A stretch of DNA of 64,000 nucleotides from Streptomyces europaeiscabiei (GTDB lineage Bacteria > Actinomycetota > Actinomycetes > Streptomycetales > Streptomycetaceae), in the NCBI RefSeq assembly GCF_001550375.1, contig NZ_LRTR01000688.1, forward strand, positions 49,059 through 113,058, read 5' to 3'. Positions 16,801 to 26,361 of the stretch are shown here, one piece after another (position 1 is the stretch's first letter; each line of letters begins with the position of its first letter). A program made the translations under genes and the position numbers. The notes beneath the pieces were generated by a model. The model worked only from the letters and a program-made list of their open reading frames with translations, did no database searches and was not told the DNA's origin.

Positions 16801-19800
16801 TCAGGGCTTGGTCGGCTTCACCTTCCTGTCGGTGCCGTTCACTCGCACGGTGACCTTCTTCTGGTTCCGCGTCCGGTCGGCCACGATGTCGTACGACGTG
16901 ACCTTGCCGTTCCGCCACTCGCAGCTGACCTCGTAGCCGCCGCGGGCACGGAGACCGGTGAAGGAGCCCTTGGCCTTCCAGTCGTCCGGGAGCGCGGGCA
17001 GGAGGTGGATGACTCCCTCGTGGCTCTGCAGGAGCATCTCCGCCACCGCGCCCGAGATGCCGAAGTTGCCGTCCATCTGGAAGGGCGGGTGGTCGCAGAA
17101 CAGGTTGGGCAGCGTGTTGTAGGTCAGCAGTCCGCGCAGCATGATCTGGGCGCGCTGCCCGTCACCGAGGCGGGCGAAGAGGGCTGCCCTCCAGGGCCAG
17201 GTCCAGGAGCGGCGGCTGTCGCCGGACACCGTCGCGGCCGTGAACGGGACGCCTTCCTTCTCGCCGCACCGAGCCTTGAGCGAGACGAGGGCGGCAGCCG
17301 CGAAGTCACTTGTTTCCGGGGTGATCTGGCGACCCGGGTAGACCGCGAAGAGGTGCGAGGTGTGGCGGTGGATGTCGGTGGGGCTGTCGATGTCCTCCTG
17401 CCACTCCTGCAGTTGGCCCCACTTGCCGATCTTGTTCGGTGCGAGGCGTGCCTGCATGTCCGCGACCTTGTCCCGGTAGACGGGGTCCGCCTCGAGTACC
17501 GCTTCGCAGTCGAGGTAGTTCTGGAACAGGTCCCAGATGATCTGCTGGTCGTACATGACGCCGTCCTCGCGCGGCCCGTGCTCGGGGGACCAGCCGTCCG
17601 GCGCGACGAGAAGTCCGTCCTCGCGCTCCTTGAGATGGTCCTCCCAGAACTCGCAGATCTCCTTGATCATCGGATGGGCGAGGGTACGGAGGAAGTCCAG
17701 GTCCTGAGTGAACGCCCAGTGTTCATAGAGGTGTTGGGCGTACCAGGCGCTCGCGACGGTGTTCCACTCCCAGGCGTTGCCGCCGAAGACGCTCTGGCTG
17801 GTGCGGGCGGTCCAGCCTCGCGTGTCCTTGCCGAAGGCGTTGCGGGTGGCCACGCGACTGGGCACCGCCACCTGCTCGATGAACCTGACCAGTGCCTCAT
17901 GGCACTCCGACAGGTTCGTCGTCTCGGCGCCCCAGTAGTTCATCTGGATGTTGATGTTGGTGTGGTAGTCGGAGGCCCACGCAGGCTGGTTGCTGTCGTT
18001 CCACAGGCCCTGGAGGTTGGCGGGCAGGCCGTTGGGGCGGGAGGAACTGATCAGCAGGTAGCGGCCGTAGTCGAACATCGACTGTTCGAGGGTCGGGTCG
18101 GCCCCACCGGCCCCGTAACGCGCCAGCCGGACATCGGTCGGCATGGCGACGACGTCCGGGTCGGAGGTGCCCCAGGCGACCGAGACACGGTTCATCAGAG
18201 CCCGCGTCTCGGCGGTGTGCCGGGCGCGCAGCTTGTCGTAGGGCCGGCGGGCCGCCTTGTCGAGCGTCTTCGCGACGATCGGCTCCGGATCGGCCCCGCG
18301 CCATCCGGCGGCGGCGTCGAGCCTGTAGTCGGTACGGGCGTCGAGGAGCAGCGTCAGGGTCGTGCAGTCGCTGAACCGGAGCGTCGATCCGTCCGCGCTG
18401 AAGTCGCCGTCGGTGTGCACGACCTGGACGGCGCACGCGTGCTTGAGGCCGTTGCCCATGACACCGGTGAAGGCGATCCGCCGGGCGCGGGCGTCGACGG
18501 TCGTCGGAGCCTGGTCCTGTCCGGAGGTCAGCGAGATCGCTCCGGAGAGGCCCCGGGCACTGTCCGAGGTGTACCGGAAGACCATGACGTCCGCCGACCG
18601 GCCGGCGAAGGCCTCGCGCAGGACGCGGCGTCCCGGCGCGCCGAAGCGGGTGACGTGGACACCTTGCGCGAAGTCGAGGCTGCGCTGATAGTCGACGATC
18701 GCCCGCTGTGTGCGCGTGTCGAAGCGTTCGCCTGCCAGCGCGATCTCCGCGATCTGGAGGCCGGTCGAGGACGCGTCCGGGATCAGGGTGAGTCGGTAGA
18801 CGCGGTAGGCCGTGCTGTTGGTGACCTGGAAGGTCTGTCTCTCGCTGCGGCCGGCGAAGGGCTCGTGGCGGTTTCGCGTGTCGAGGGTCGTCCAGGTACG
18901 CCCGTCCTGCGAAGCCTCAAGGAGCCATCTTCGGGGGTCCTCACGTGGACGGTCCGGGGCCGAGGTCAGCGCGTACGAGGTGACGACGACCGCGCGAGGA
19001 AGGTCGGCCTGCCAGACGACCGCCGGTGCGGCGGAGTCGACCCGCCAGACCGTGGCCGGATCGCCGTCCACCGCGTTGGAGATGCCCATGGCCTTGGACC
19101 CGCTCGCGGCTCCGGATCCCTGGGAATGCCCGCTCGGCGACGACAGGTACATCGAACCGGCCCCGCCGAGGTCGACGCCGGCCAGCCCTATCTCGCTCAC
19201 CTGGAAGTGGCTGACGCCTGCCTTGGGGACGAAGTCGAACCGGTAGAAGCGGTGGGCGGCGCGGTCGGCGCAGGTGTACTCCCTCGTCTGGAAGCGGTTC
19301 TCGAAGGGTGCCTCCAGAGTGCGGCTGTCCAGCGTGGTCCAGGTGGTGCCGTCGGCGGAACCCGAGAAGGTCCACTCCTGCGGGTCGCGCTGCGGCACGT
19401 CGTTGGCACTCGTCAGACGGTACGACGCGACCACCACGGGATCGGGCAGCTCGACCTGCCACCGCACCTTCGCACCGGGCCCCTCGATGCACCACTTGGT
19501 GGCCGAGGCACCGTCGTACGTCTTGTCGACACCCTCCGACGACGAGCTGCTGTACGGTCCCCCCGGGGCCGTGACCTTCGGAGTCGAACGGGAAGCGAAG
19601 GTGACGACGACGTCACCGAAGTTCCGGTACGAACCGAAGCCGGTCATGCCGGTGTCGAACTCACTGTCCGGCTTGCCGGCGAGAGCGTTGTCGTAGTTGT
19701 TGCTCCCTCCCCACAGACTCTGTTCGTTGAACTGGATACGCTCCTCGTCGGGATCGGCGAAGAGCATGGCGCCGAGTCGGCCGTTGCCGATCGGCAGGGC

Positions 19801-20010
19801 CTGCGACTGCCAGTCCGCGGCGGGAACGCGGTACTTCAGCGTCTTGCGCGAAAGGGTCGGCCACTGGAGGGCGGCCGACGCGTCGGCCCCTGCGGCGACG
19901 GCTTGCCCCACGGGGGTGCCTCCGGTCAACTGAGTGATCAAAGGTGCGAAGGCGAGGGCACCGCCGAACTTGAGCATGCTCCGTCGCTGCGGTTCGGATT
20001 CATTGATCAC
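16801..20010 (-). CDS. Tat-exported GH95 alpha-L-fucosidase with two F5/8C inserts
   Basis: 1069 residues. The N-terminus reads [21 protein letters not shown], a twin-arginine signal. The GH95 N-terminal sandwich begins [31 protein letters not shown]. It is interrupted after [12 protein letters not shown] by two F5/8-type (discoidin) domains, each with [23 protein letters not shown] and [24 protein letters not shown] strands, and then resumes at YQRSLDF. The (alpha/alpha)6 domain carries NINIQMNYW (paired Asn), GWSPEHG (general acid Glu) and QMDGNFG (Asp), matching GH95 catalysis by inversion on 1,2-fucosides. GTG 20010 is preceded by AGGAAA at 7 nt; an upstream ATG at 20034 is an alternative. 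Confidence 0.9.
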   Translation of the reverse strand: MINESEPQRRSMLKFGGALAFAPLITQLTGGTPVGQAVAAGADASAALQWPTLSRKTLKYRVPAADWQSQALPIGNGRLGAMLFADPDEERIQFNEQSLWGGSNNYDNALAGKPDSEFDTGMTGFGSYRNFGDVVVTFASRSTPKVTAPGGPYSSSSSEGVDKTYDGASATKWCIEGPGAKVRWQVELPDPVVVASYRLTSANDVPQRDPQEWTFSGSADGTTWTTLDSRTLEAPFENRFQTREYTCADRAAHRFYRFDFVPKAGVSHFQVSEIGLAGVDLGGAGSMYLSSPSGHSQGSGAASGSKAMGISNAVDGDPATVWRVDSAAPAVVWQADLPRAVVVTSYALTSAPDRPREDPRRWLLEASQDGRTWTTLDTRNRHEPFAGRSERQTFQVTNSTAYRVYRLTLIPDASSTGLQIAEIALAGERFDTRTQRAIVDYQRSLDFAQGVHVTRFGAPGRRVLREAFAGRSADVMVFRYTSDSARGLSGAISLTSGQDQAPTTVDARARRIAFTGVMGNGLKHACAVQVVHTDGDFSADGSTLRFSDCTTLTLLLDARTDYRLDAAAGWRGADPEPIVAKTLDKAARRPYDKLRARHTAETRALMNRVSVAWGTSDPDVVAMPTDVRLARYGAGGADPTLEQSMFDYGRYLLISSSRPNGLPANLQGLWNDSNQPAWASDYHTNINIQMNYWGAETTNLSECHEALVRFIEQVAVPSRVATRNAFGKDTRGWTARTSQSVFGGNAWEWNTVASAWYAQHLYEHWAFTQDLDFLRTLAHPMIKEICEFWEDHLKEREDGLLVAPDGWSPEHGPREDGVMYDQQIIWDLFQNYLDCEAVLEADPVYRDKVADMQARLAPNKIGKWGQLQEWQEDIDSPTDIHRHTSHLFAVYPGRQITPETSDFAAAALVSLKARCGEKEGVPFTAATVSGDSRRSWTWPWRAALFARLGDGQRAQIMLRGLLTYNTLPNLFCDHPPFQMDGNFGISGAVAEMLLQSHEGVIHLLPALPDDWKAKGSFTGLRARGGYEVSCEWRNGKVTSYDIVADRTRNQKKVTVRVNGTDRKVKPTKP

Positions 20011-20367
20011 AGTAAGATTTCCTGACTCATACATCGGCTCTTTCACGGAGAACTGGTAGTTACGCCCGACACCTGCTCCAGGCGCGATCATCGTCGCCGG
20101 TTGATAGATCGGATGTCTAGTGGTAGGCACCACCGAGTGCCCTGACACCGATCACCGAGCGGGCGCCCGCCAGGCCCGGCGTCAAGTCGGTGGCCCTCCT
20201 GAGGGGCTGGGCCGCCGGCACCGAGTCGCCGGGGCCGGGGCGACGGCATGCCGCCTCGCGGCCTGTGCGCTGAACCGACCTGCGCTTCGCCCCGAAGCCA
20301 GGGCCGCCGGTCCGGCTGGTCCACGGGGCGGCGAAGGCTGTCGCTGACGCCAACTATGCTCCCGCCC
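20011..20367. other. Divergent promoter region, fucosidase/kinase
   Basis: Upstream of both the fucosidase (minus) and the kinase (plus). An imperfect palindrome TAGATCGGATGTCTA at 20105-20119 could be an operator for the fucosidase. No gene is evident. Confidence 0.4.
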
Positions 20368-22170
20368 ATGAACGAGGACGACAGAGGACCCGGAAGACGA
20401 GTCGTCGACGGGCGCTTCGAGTTGGAGAGCCGTCTCGGCGGTGGCGGGATGGGGACGGTCTGGCGGGCCAGGGACCTGGCACTGCACAGGCTCGTGGCCG
20501 TCAAGGAGGTCCGCCCGCCCGACCGGGACCTCGCCGAGTACGACCCCGACGGCGCGCGGACGCTGCGCGAGCGGGTGCTGCGCGAGGCCAGGGCCCTGGC
20601 CCGCATCGACCATCCGAACGTCGTCACCATCCACCACATAGTCGACGGCGGCGACGGCACCTACCCGTGGATCGTGATGGAACTGGTCAGCGGTGGCTCG
20701 CTGGCCGACCGGCTGGCCCAGGGCCCCATGCCGCCGGTCGAGGCGGCGCGGATCGGTCGGCAGGTGCTGGGCGCACTGACCGCCGCGCACGACGCCGGTA
20801 TCCAGCACCGGGACGTCAAGCCTGCCAACGTGCTGCTGCGCCCCGACGGTCGTCCCGTCCTCACCGACTTCGGTATCGCCGCGATCCGCGAGACGACCGG
20901 CCTCACCGCCACCGGCTCCGTCATCGGTACGCCCGACTTCATGGCCCCGGAGCGCATATCGGGGCACGAGGGCGGATCCGCCTCCGACCTGTGGTCGCTG
21001 GCGATGATGATGTACACCGCCGTGGAGGGCCACCATCCGCTGCGCCGCGGCACCACCCTGGCCACCCTCGCCGCGGTCCTCAACGACGACGTCCAACCGC
21101 CGGTGCGCGCCGGTGCCCTGGGCAACGTCCTGATGAGCGTGCTCGTGCGAGACCCGGCAGCGCGGCCGTCGGCAGCCGCACTGGACCTGCGGCTTGCCGA
21201 GATCGAGTCGGGGCCGGCCGCTCCGGCGGTGTGGGACGAGCCCACCTCGTATCCGCTGAATCCGCCGTCACCCTCCACCCACCCGACCCCGCCACACTCG
21301 GGCGGCTTCACCTCTCCGACCGGGTTCGCCCCGTCCGGCGTCACCCCCTCGCCGCCCTCTTCCCTCGGGGTCGGCAAAGGCGCTCCCGCCCCGGCGCGTG
21401 CCACCACCGCCGGATTCGGCCCGCCGCCGTTCCAGGCACCGCCGGGGCGGGCTCCGTATCAGCCGGTGACCGCCCCCGTAGGGCCGGTACGCCGACGCGC
21501 ACCGCGCCTCGGCGTCCTGATGAGCGCGACGGGAGCCTCGCTCGCCGGTGCCCTGATCCTGCTGTGGTGGCTGCTGCCCTTGGGAGACGACACCCGCGAC
21601 TCGGACACAGGTGCCTCGGACGCGGGCGCCTCGGCCACCGCCTCGGCCCCGAAGTCGACCGTCTCACCGGCCGACGCCGCCCCGGCGACCCAGCAGCCGA
21701 AGGATGCGGAGACCGGCGACATGCTGACTCCGGACGGCATCCGCACCGCGATCAAGGCGTTCGAGAAGGAGACGGACCGAGACATGTTCGGTGACTTCTC
21801 GGTCTACCCGGACTACGTGTCGGCCCAGCTCATGGTCGAGGGCAGTGACACGAGGTACGACACCTACACCTACCGTCCGGGGCAGGGGGTGGAGAAAGGC
21901 ATCATCAAGGGCACCCTCGCCGGCGGCGAACAGCCCGTCAGCCTCGACGACTTCGACTGGGACAAGGTTCCCGCACTCCTCAAGGAGGCGACGAAGAAGC
22001 TCAACGTCGCCGATCCTGAGAACCGATACCTGCTGGTGAGACAGCCCAACGACATCTTCGGCACCCCGGCCGGGATCGCGATCTACCTGAGCGACGAGTA
22101 CAACCGGTCCGGATACCTGGAGGCCGACACCGACGGCAAGGTGACCCGCGTGATGCCCGCGGAGGACTGA
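20368..22170 (+). CDS. Membrane Ser/Thr protein kinase (PknB type)
   Basis: 600 residues. Kinase domain about 15-275: glycine loop LGGGGMGTVW, Lys46 in AVKEV, catalytic HRDVKPAN at 147-154, DFG from Asp167, GTPDFMAPE. Then a Pro/Ser-rich juxtamembrane linker (about 280-385), one transmembrane helix (SLAGALILLWWLLPL) and an extracellular domain of about 200 residues. That outer domain lacks PASTA repeats and has a KEVQ-type fold not recognised by me. ATG 20368 was chosen; ATG 20356 is 4 codons upstream. It probably senses an external ligand; targets are unknown. Confidence 0.9.
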   Translation: MNEDDRGPGRRVVDGRFELESRLGGGGMGTVWRARDLALHRLVAVKEVRPPDRDLAEYDPDGARTLRERVLREARALARIDHPNVVTIHHIVDGGDGTYPWIVMELVSGGSLADRLAQGPMPPVEAARIGRQVLGALTAAHDAGIQHRDVKPANVLLRPDGRPVLTDFGIAAIRETTGLTATGSVIGTPDFMAPERISGHEGGSASDLWSLAMMMYTAVEGHHPLRRGTTLATLAAVLNDDVQPPVRAGALGNVLMSVLVRDPAARPSAAALDLRLAEIESGPAAPAVWDEPTSYPLNPPSPSTHPTPPHSGGFTSPTGFAPSGVTPSPPSSLGVGKGAPAPARATTAGFGPPPFQAPPGRAPYQPVTAPVGPVRRRAPRLGVLMSATGASLAGALILLWWLLPLGDDTRDSDTGASDAGASATASAPKSTVSPADAAPATQQPKDAETGDMLTPDGIRTAIKAFEKETDRDMFGDFSVYPDYVSAQLMVEGSDTRYDTYTYRPGQGVEKGIIKGTLAGGEQPVSLDDFDWDKVPALLKEATKKLNVADPENRYLLVRQPNDIFGTPAGIAIYLSDEYNRSGYLEADTDGKVTRVMPAED

Positions 22171-22174
22171 CGCC

Positions 22175-22447
22175 TCACGACTCGGTGACATCCCAAGGGA
22201 CTCCGGGCTCAGGTATCCGGCACCCAGGCCGCTCGGGCGTCCAGTAGTTCCGGACCTTCTCCGGCTCCTGCCGTACATCGTCGATCGTGGTCCCCGAGTC
22301 CGGCCGCGGCTCGGATTCCGAGGCAGTGGCCGCGGTACGCCCTCCCCACCGCCACACGACGGCGGCGAGGGCGGCGGCCGCTGCGCACTGGAGTCGACCG
22401 CGCGCCCCTGAACTGAACGGCGGCGCCGGGCGTGTCGGCCGGCTCAT
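22175..22447 (-). CDS. Small exported protein with protease-propeptide-like segment
   Basis: 90 residues. It has a hydrophobic Ala-rich N-terminal segment preceded by Arg, then a segment IDDVRQEPEKVRNYWTPER. The YWTPER motif is typical of the region just after the signal peptide of Streptomyces secreted trypsin-like proteases. Here it stops after about 20 more residues, with no catalytic domain. ATG 22447 has GAGG 9 nt upstream. It may be a truncated protease or a genuine small protein. It converges with the kinase gene, 4 bp apart. Confidence 0.45.
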   Translation of the reverse strand: MSRPTRPAPPFSSGARGRLQCAAAAALAAVVWRWGGRTAATASESEPRPDSGTTIDDVRQEPEKVRNYWTPERPGCRIPEPGVPWDVTES

Positions 22448-22560
22448 GGTCGAGCGCCTCGCCGCGCCACCGCGGTCGTCCGCGGGCCTGTGGCGGCAAG
22501 GCCGTGAGTGACCGCCTTGCTCAATTGCGCGACCGCTGAAGCAGCGAGGCGGTTGGCGAA

Positions 22561-22566
22561 TATAAT
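22561..22566 (+). promoter_or_regulatory. Perfect TATAAT -10 box for a leaderless gene
   Basis: TATAAT lies 7 nt before the ATG at 22574, so transcription should start at the initiation codon. The -35 region (TGAAGC, 18 bp upstream) is weak. Confidence 0.55.
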
Positions 22567-22573
22567 CTGGCTC

Positions 22574-22930
22574 ATGTCGAAGCCTGACGAGCTGCTCGTT
22601 GACGTCGCCGCCCTGGTGGAGTCCGGGCAGAGCAATCAGATGTCCCTGACCGTGGTCACCGGTGGTGCTGTCATCACCGGTCGGCTGGCCCCTGAAGCAG
22701 TGTGGAGGCAGAGGGTGTCGGATGTGCTCATGGATTCGGACCGCTTGAGCGAGTTCTCCGCCGTCTTCGACACTCCCACGAAGAACGGGCCACCTACGCA
22801 TCTGCACTTCCATGTCGCCCGGATCCTGCAAGGCACGGTGGGCATCCCCGAGACGGGCGGGATGTACCGGGTTGCGATCGAGGACGTCAGCGCCTGGACC
22901 ATGGGCGACTTCAGCTACTCCGACCACTGA
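22574..22930 (+). CDS. Conserved hypothetical protein, probably leaderless mRNA
   Basis: 118 residues, cytoplasmic. Begins MSKPDELLVDVAALVESGQ, then alternating strands (SLTVVTGGAVITGRL), and ends HLHFHVARIL-GT-GIPETGGMYRVAIEDVSAWTMGDF. It looks like a small all-beta domain. The family is present in Streptomyces in my recollection, without known function. ATG 22574 is supported by the -10 box; there is no ribosome site. It is followed by a strong terminator. Confidence 0.68.
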   Translation: MSKPDELLVDVAALVESGQSNQMSLTVVTGGAVITGRLAPEAVWRQRVSDVLMDSDRLSEFSAVFDTPTKNGPPTHLHFHVARILQGTVGIPETGGMYRVAIEDVSAWTMGDFSYSDH

Positions 22931-22958
22931 GCAACCACAACGGCGGGAATCCACTGCA

Positions 22959-23005
22959 AGCAGTGTGGGCCCGACCGGCGAAACGCCGGTCGGGCCCACA
23001 CTGCT
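22959..23005. terminator. 22-bp perfect hairpin, bidirectional terminator
   Basis: A 22-bp perfect inverted repeat (22959-22980 with 22984-23005) with an AAA triloop, containing GTGGGCCCGACCGGCG. It lies between a plus-strand gene ending at 22930 and a minus-strand gene ending at 23038, so it can serve both. Confidence 0.88.
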
Positions 23006-23037
23006 GCCGAGGGGTCGGTTCGTGCCTGTTTCCTCGA

Positions 23038-23346
23038 TCAGACGGACACAGAGGTGCCGAGCATCGCGGAGGCCTGCTGGAGCGGGCTGAGGAGGCTCAC
23101 GGGTGCGGCCTCGGGGAGGGTGCGGCAGGTGAAGCCGAGCTGAGCCATGGCCCGCAGAACTTCGCCGGCCGTGAAGTCACGACGGTCCTGACGGGTGATG
23201 ACCTGGCCGACCTGCTTGACGGGGTAGTGACGGCGGCCGATGGTCACGGTCTCGCCGGAGCCCGGTTCGGGCTTGATGCCCTTCATCGATTCCAGCACGC
23301 CGCTCTTGGTGAGCTCGAAGGGAAAGCGGGCGATGACGCAGCGCAT
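23038..23346 (-). CDS. Conserved small protein upstream of CBS/DEAD genes
   Basis: 102 residues beginning MRCVIARFPFELTKSGVLESMKG and continuing GRRHYPVKQVGQVITRQDRRDFTAGEVLRAM. It recurs near DEAD-box helicase genes in Streptomyces as I recall, with no known function. The RHYPVKQVGQ segment is compatible with nucleic-acid contact. ATG 23346. It is the last gene of a likely operon helicase-CBS-this gene (gaps 46 bp each). Confidence 0.75.
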   Translation of the reverse strand: MRCVIARFPFELTKSGVLESMKGIKPEPGSGETVTIGRRHYPVKQVGQVITRQDRRDFTAGEVLRAMAQLGFTCRTLPEAAPVSLLSPLQQASAMLGTSVSV

Positions 23347-23396
23347 GAGGCCTCACAAAGGATAGGTGGAGGGTCCGACCAAGGGGGTGATGCGGT

Positions 23397-23801
23397 TCAG
23401 TGGGAGAGGCCGACGACGCCGAGGGCACTGCCTTGCATGTCGACGACCGGCAGGACACCGAGCCGGAGGTAGCGCTTCGCGTACTCGCCTTCGTCCCTCG
23501 TGGTCACGGGTGAGGTGAACGATCCGTGGACGTCGAGGATGTCGCGCAGGCGGACGCGGTCCGTGTACGCGGAACTGTCGCGGACGGCGGTGAGTTCGCT
23601 CCGGGTGACCAGGCCGGTGTACTGGTCGTCCTGGTCGCAGACGACCAGTCGACCCGTGCGTGCGGCGGTCATGACGGCCAGGGCCACCTCGACGCTCATG
23701 TCGTCACAGACCTGCGGTCCGGCCGCGTCGACGAGCTCCACCGCCGTCCTTTGCACGAGGTTGGCGCCCGCCGGGCGGGGCTGCATCTGAACCAACGTCA
23801 A
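23397..23801 (-). CDS. Two-CBS-domain protein
   Basis: 134 residues with two CBS motifs: AVELVDAAGPQVCDDMSVEVALAVMTAARTGRLVVCDQ...YTGLVTRSEL and a second ending AKRYLRLGVLPVVDMQGSALGVVGL. CBS pairs bind adenosyl nucleotides and regulate partner proteins. I place the start at TTG 23801 because a perfect AGGAGG lies 6 nt upstream (23808-23813). Longer starts back to 23840 lack a ribosome site. It sits 46 bp after the helicase gene, suggesting co-regulation with RNA metabolism. Confidence 0.82.
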   Translation of the reverse strand: MTLVQMQPRPAGANLVQRTAVELVDAAGPQVCDDMSVEVALAVMTAARTGRLVVCDQDDQYTGLVTRSELTAVRDSSAYTDRVRLRDILDVHGSFTSPVTTRDEGEYAKRYLRLGVLPVVDMQGSALGVVGLSH

Positions 23802-23847
23802 AAGGTGCCTCCTGCAGAGATGGGTCAGCTTCCTGATCACGAAGGTT

Positions 23848-25341
23848 CTAGGCCGCCGCGTCGTAGCCGGACTGGCGTACGGGCGCGCGCCGGGTCGTCG
23901 AACCGGGGCGGCGGCGGCCGCGGGAGGAGGTGCTGCGCTTGGGGCGTTCGACCACCGGTGCCGCGATGACGACCGGGATGCCGGACGGGGCCTGGGCGCC
24001 GGTGATCTGGCTCAGGGCCTCGTCGCCCGAACGGACCTGGGTGGTCTGCGGCCGGATACCGGCGTCCGCCATGAGGCGGACCATGCCGCGACGCTGGTTC
24101 GGTGTGACGAGGGTGACCACGCTGCCGGACTCTCCGGCACGGGCGGTACGGCCACCGCGGTGGAGGTAGTCCTTGTGGTCGGTCGGCGGGTCGACGTTGA
24201 CGACGAGGTCCAGGTTGTCGACGTGGATGCCGCGCGCCGCGACGTTGGTCGCGACGAGCACGCTGACGTGCCCGGTCTTGAACTGCGCAAGTGTGCGGGT
24301 GCGCTGCGGCTGCGACTTGCCGCCGTGCAGCGCGGCGGCCCGTACCCCGCTGTTGAGCAGGTCCTGGGTCAGCCGGTCGACGGCGTGCTTGGTGTCCAGG
24401 AACATGATCACGCGGCCGTCGCGGGCGGCGATCTCCACGGTGGCGGCGTGCTTGTCGGCGCCATGGACGTGCAGGACGTGGTGTTCCATCGTCGTGACCG
24501 CACCGGCCGACGGGTCGACCGAGTGCACGACGGGGTCGGTCAGATAGCGGCGCACCAGCAGGTCGACGTTACGGTCCAGGGTGGCGGAGAACAGCATCCG
24601 CTGCCCCTCCGGACGCACCTGGTCGAGCAGCGCGGTGACCTGCGGCATGAACCCCATGTCGGCCATCTGGTCGGCCTCGTCCAGCACCGTGATGCCGACT
24701 CGGTTCAATCGGCAGTCGCCACGATCGATGAGGTCCTTCAGCCGGCCCGGGGTTGCGACGACGACCTCTGCCCCGCCTCGCAGCGCGCCGGCCTGCTTGC
24801 CGATCGACATTCCGCCCACCACCGTGGCCATCCGCAGCTTGAGGGAGCGGGCGTACGGAGTGAGCGCGTCGGTCACCTGCTGGGCCAGCTCCCGCGTCGG
24901 TACGAGGATCAACCCCAGCGGCTGGCGAGGCTCAGCCCGCTGTCCAGCGGTGCGGGCCAGCAGGGCGAGGCCGAAGGCGAGGGTCTTGCCGGAACCGGTG
25001 CGTCCGCGCCCCAGAACGTCACGGCCCGCCAGAGAGTTCGGCAGCGTCGCGCCCTGGATCGGGAACGGCGCGGTCACCCCCTGCTTACCGAGTTCGGCCA
25101 GAAGCTGCTCGGGCATGGCGAGCTCGGCGAAGTCCTCGACGGACGGCAGCGGGGGGGTGATCGTCTCGGGGAGAGCGAACTCACCCTGCACCGCGGCGGG
25201 TCGGCGGCCGTAACCACCGGAACGGGCAGGCGCACCGGAACGGCGCGGCGCCTGCGAGCTGAAACGGCTGCCGCCCCTGCCGGCGTCGGCACTGCCATTG
25301 CGGGTGCGGGCGGAGCGGTTGTTCGTACGTGTGCGGTTCAT
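23848..25341 (-). CDS. DEAD-box ATP-dependent RNA helicase
   Basis: 497 residues. All helicase motifs are visible: Q-motif APFPIQGATLP, motif I GRTGSGKT, Ia PTRELAQQ, Ib TPGR, II DEAD, III SAT, then HGGKSQPQR (IV/V region), ATNVAARGIHV (V) and HRGGRTARAG (VI). Both ends carry Arg/Gly/Ser-rich low-complexity tails, probably RNA-binding. ATG 25341 follows AGGAAGG. It sits directly next to a cold-shock protein gene on the same strand, suggesting a role in unwinding RNA in the cold. Confidence 0.95.
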   Translation of the reverse strand: MNRTRTNNRSARTRNGSADAGRGGSRFSSQAPRRSGAPARSGGYGRRPAAVQGEFALPETITPPLPSVEDFAELAMPEQLLAELGKQGVTAPFPIQGATLPNSLAGRDVLGRGRTGSGKTLAFGLALLARTAGQRAEPRQPLGLILVPTRELAQQVTDALTPYARSLKLRMATVVGGMSIGKQAGALRGGAEVVVATPGRLKDLIDRGDCRLNRVGITVLDEADQMADMGFMPQVTALLDQVRPEGQRMLFSATLDRNVDLLVRRYLTDPVVHSVDPSAGAVTTMEHHVLHVHGADKHAATVEIAARDGRVIMFLDTKHAVDRLTQDLLNSGVRAAALHGGKSQPQRTRTLAQFKTGHVSVLVATNVAARGIHVDNLDLVVNVDPPTDHKDYLHRGGRTARAGESGSVVTLVTPNQRRGMVRLMADAGIRPQTTQVRSGDEALSQITGAQAPSGIPVVIAAPVVERPKRSTSSRGRRRPGSTTRRAPVRQSGYDAAA

Positions 25342-25678
25342 GCGGAACCTTCCTCGATGTGGCACATATCAAGGAATTCCCGCAGCGATGAGCGGCATGG
25401 AGAATTACAAGTATGAACCGATAGCGAAATAAAGCACAGCTGGCCGGACGAGAATCCGCGCGGGCGCAGGTGCTGAAATGAGTGAGGCGCTGGAGGCGTA
25501 GGACTCGGGCGCCGGTGCGGCCTAGTTCTTCAGGATGCGCATGCATCCCGAAGGAGGGGCCGCGTGTGGTAAGAATGCGGATTCCTCCGCGTCGTCCCGC
25601 CGGTCACACCACTGCGGGAAATGCTTGTAGCTGGGGCCCGCACCCCTAGGATGCGGGCCCCAGCTACAAACGTGCGCG
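25342..25678. other. Helicase leader region
   Basis: About 340 bp between the cold-shock gene and the helicase, both on the minus strand. It contains the csp terminator (25625-25669) and a relatively AT-rich stretch near the helicase start, possibly a long cold-responsive leader. No gene. Confidence 0.5.
25625..25669 (-). terminator. Hairpin terminator of the cold-shock gene
   Basis: 18-bp perfect stem (TTGTAGCTGGGGCCCGCA and its complement, 25625-25642 with 25652-25669) and a 9-nt loop, 9 bp downstream of the csp stop codon. Confidence 0.88.
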
Positions 25679-25882
25679 TCAGGCCGGAACGATGTTCTCG
25701 GCCGTCGGGCCCTTCTGGCCCTGCGCGATGTCGAAGTTCACCTTCTGGCCCTCGAGCAGCTCACGGAAGCCCTGGGCGGCGATGTTCGAGTAGTGGGCGA
25801 ACACGTCGGGTCCGCCGCCGTCCTGCTCGATGAAGCCGAAGCCCTTTTCCGCGTTGAACCACTTCACGGTGCCAGCAGCCAT
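25679..25882 (-). CDS. Cold-shock domain protein (CspA type)
   Basis: 67 residues, single OB-fold cold-shock domain. RNP1 (KGFGFIE) and RNP2 (VFAHYS) are both present, and the N-terminus [16 protein letters not shown] is canonical. It binds single-stranded RNA/DNA and melts RNA structure. ATG 25882 is preceded by AAAGGAGAT at 7 nt. It has its own strong terminator and a long AT-rich upstream region. Confidence 0.96.
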   Translation of the reverse strand: MAAGTVKWFNAEKGFGFIEQDGGGPDVFAHYSNIAAQGFRELLEGQKVNFDIAQGQKGPTAENIVPA

Positions 25883-26361
25883 GCCATATCTCCTTTGAGG
25901 GGGGGCAGTACATCGGAATCCGCACTGTGCAGATTCCGTGTCGCCGCGATGATTACCCCGTCCGGAAATGGCCGGAAATACAAAAGCGCTCCCACCGACT
26001 GGAGCCGTGTGAGGCACTTGAAGTTTTGGGAACCACAACTGCAACTGACATCAGAGTAGCACGCTGCAAGGGGCTGCGCACGTTACATAATTCCACTCTG
26101 CCCATCGCGGCAAAAACTCTCACTACAGGGTCCGCCAAACTCTCACCTCACGAGTACAGATATTGATCCACTCAGAGTGCAACGTCGTCAGGATGATCGG
26201 GGAACTTCCCGCAGCACGTACCGACTTCCTGGGGACGCCCTGGAGACGTCCTGGGGAGACGGATCCCACGGATACGACCGCTCCCCCCGACCGCCGGCGG
26301 TCGTTTCGGCGGGATCGGACGGCCGCCGCGTCATGTCGGCGCAGGCAGCCGGGGCCCGGCC
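25883..26361. other. AT-rich leader/promoter region of the cold-shock gene
   Basis: About 480 bp without genes, and unusually AT-rich for this genome between about 25950 and 26170. It likely holds the csp promoter and a long 5' leader. I cannot fix the transcription start. Confidence 0.5.

Noticed and set aside
16675..20025. A continuous plus-strand open frame of over 1100 codons opposite the fucosidase gene
   Set aside because: Its translation is Val/Gly/Arg/Asp-rich without motifs and exactly mirrors the GH95 gene. Long antisense frames are expected at this GC content.
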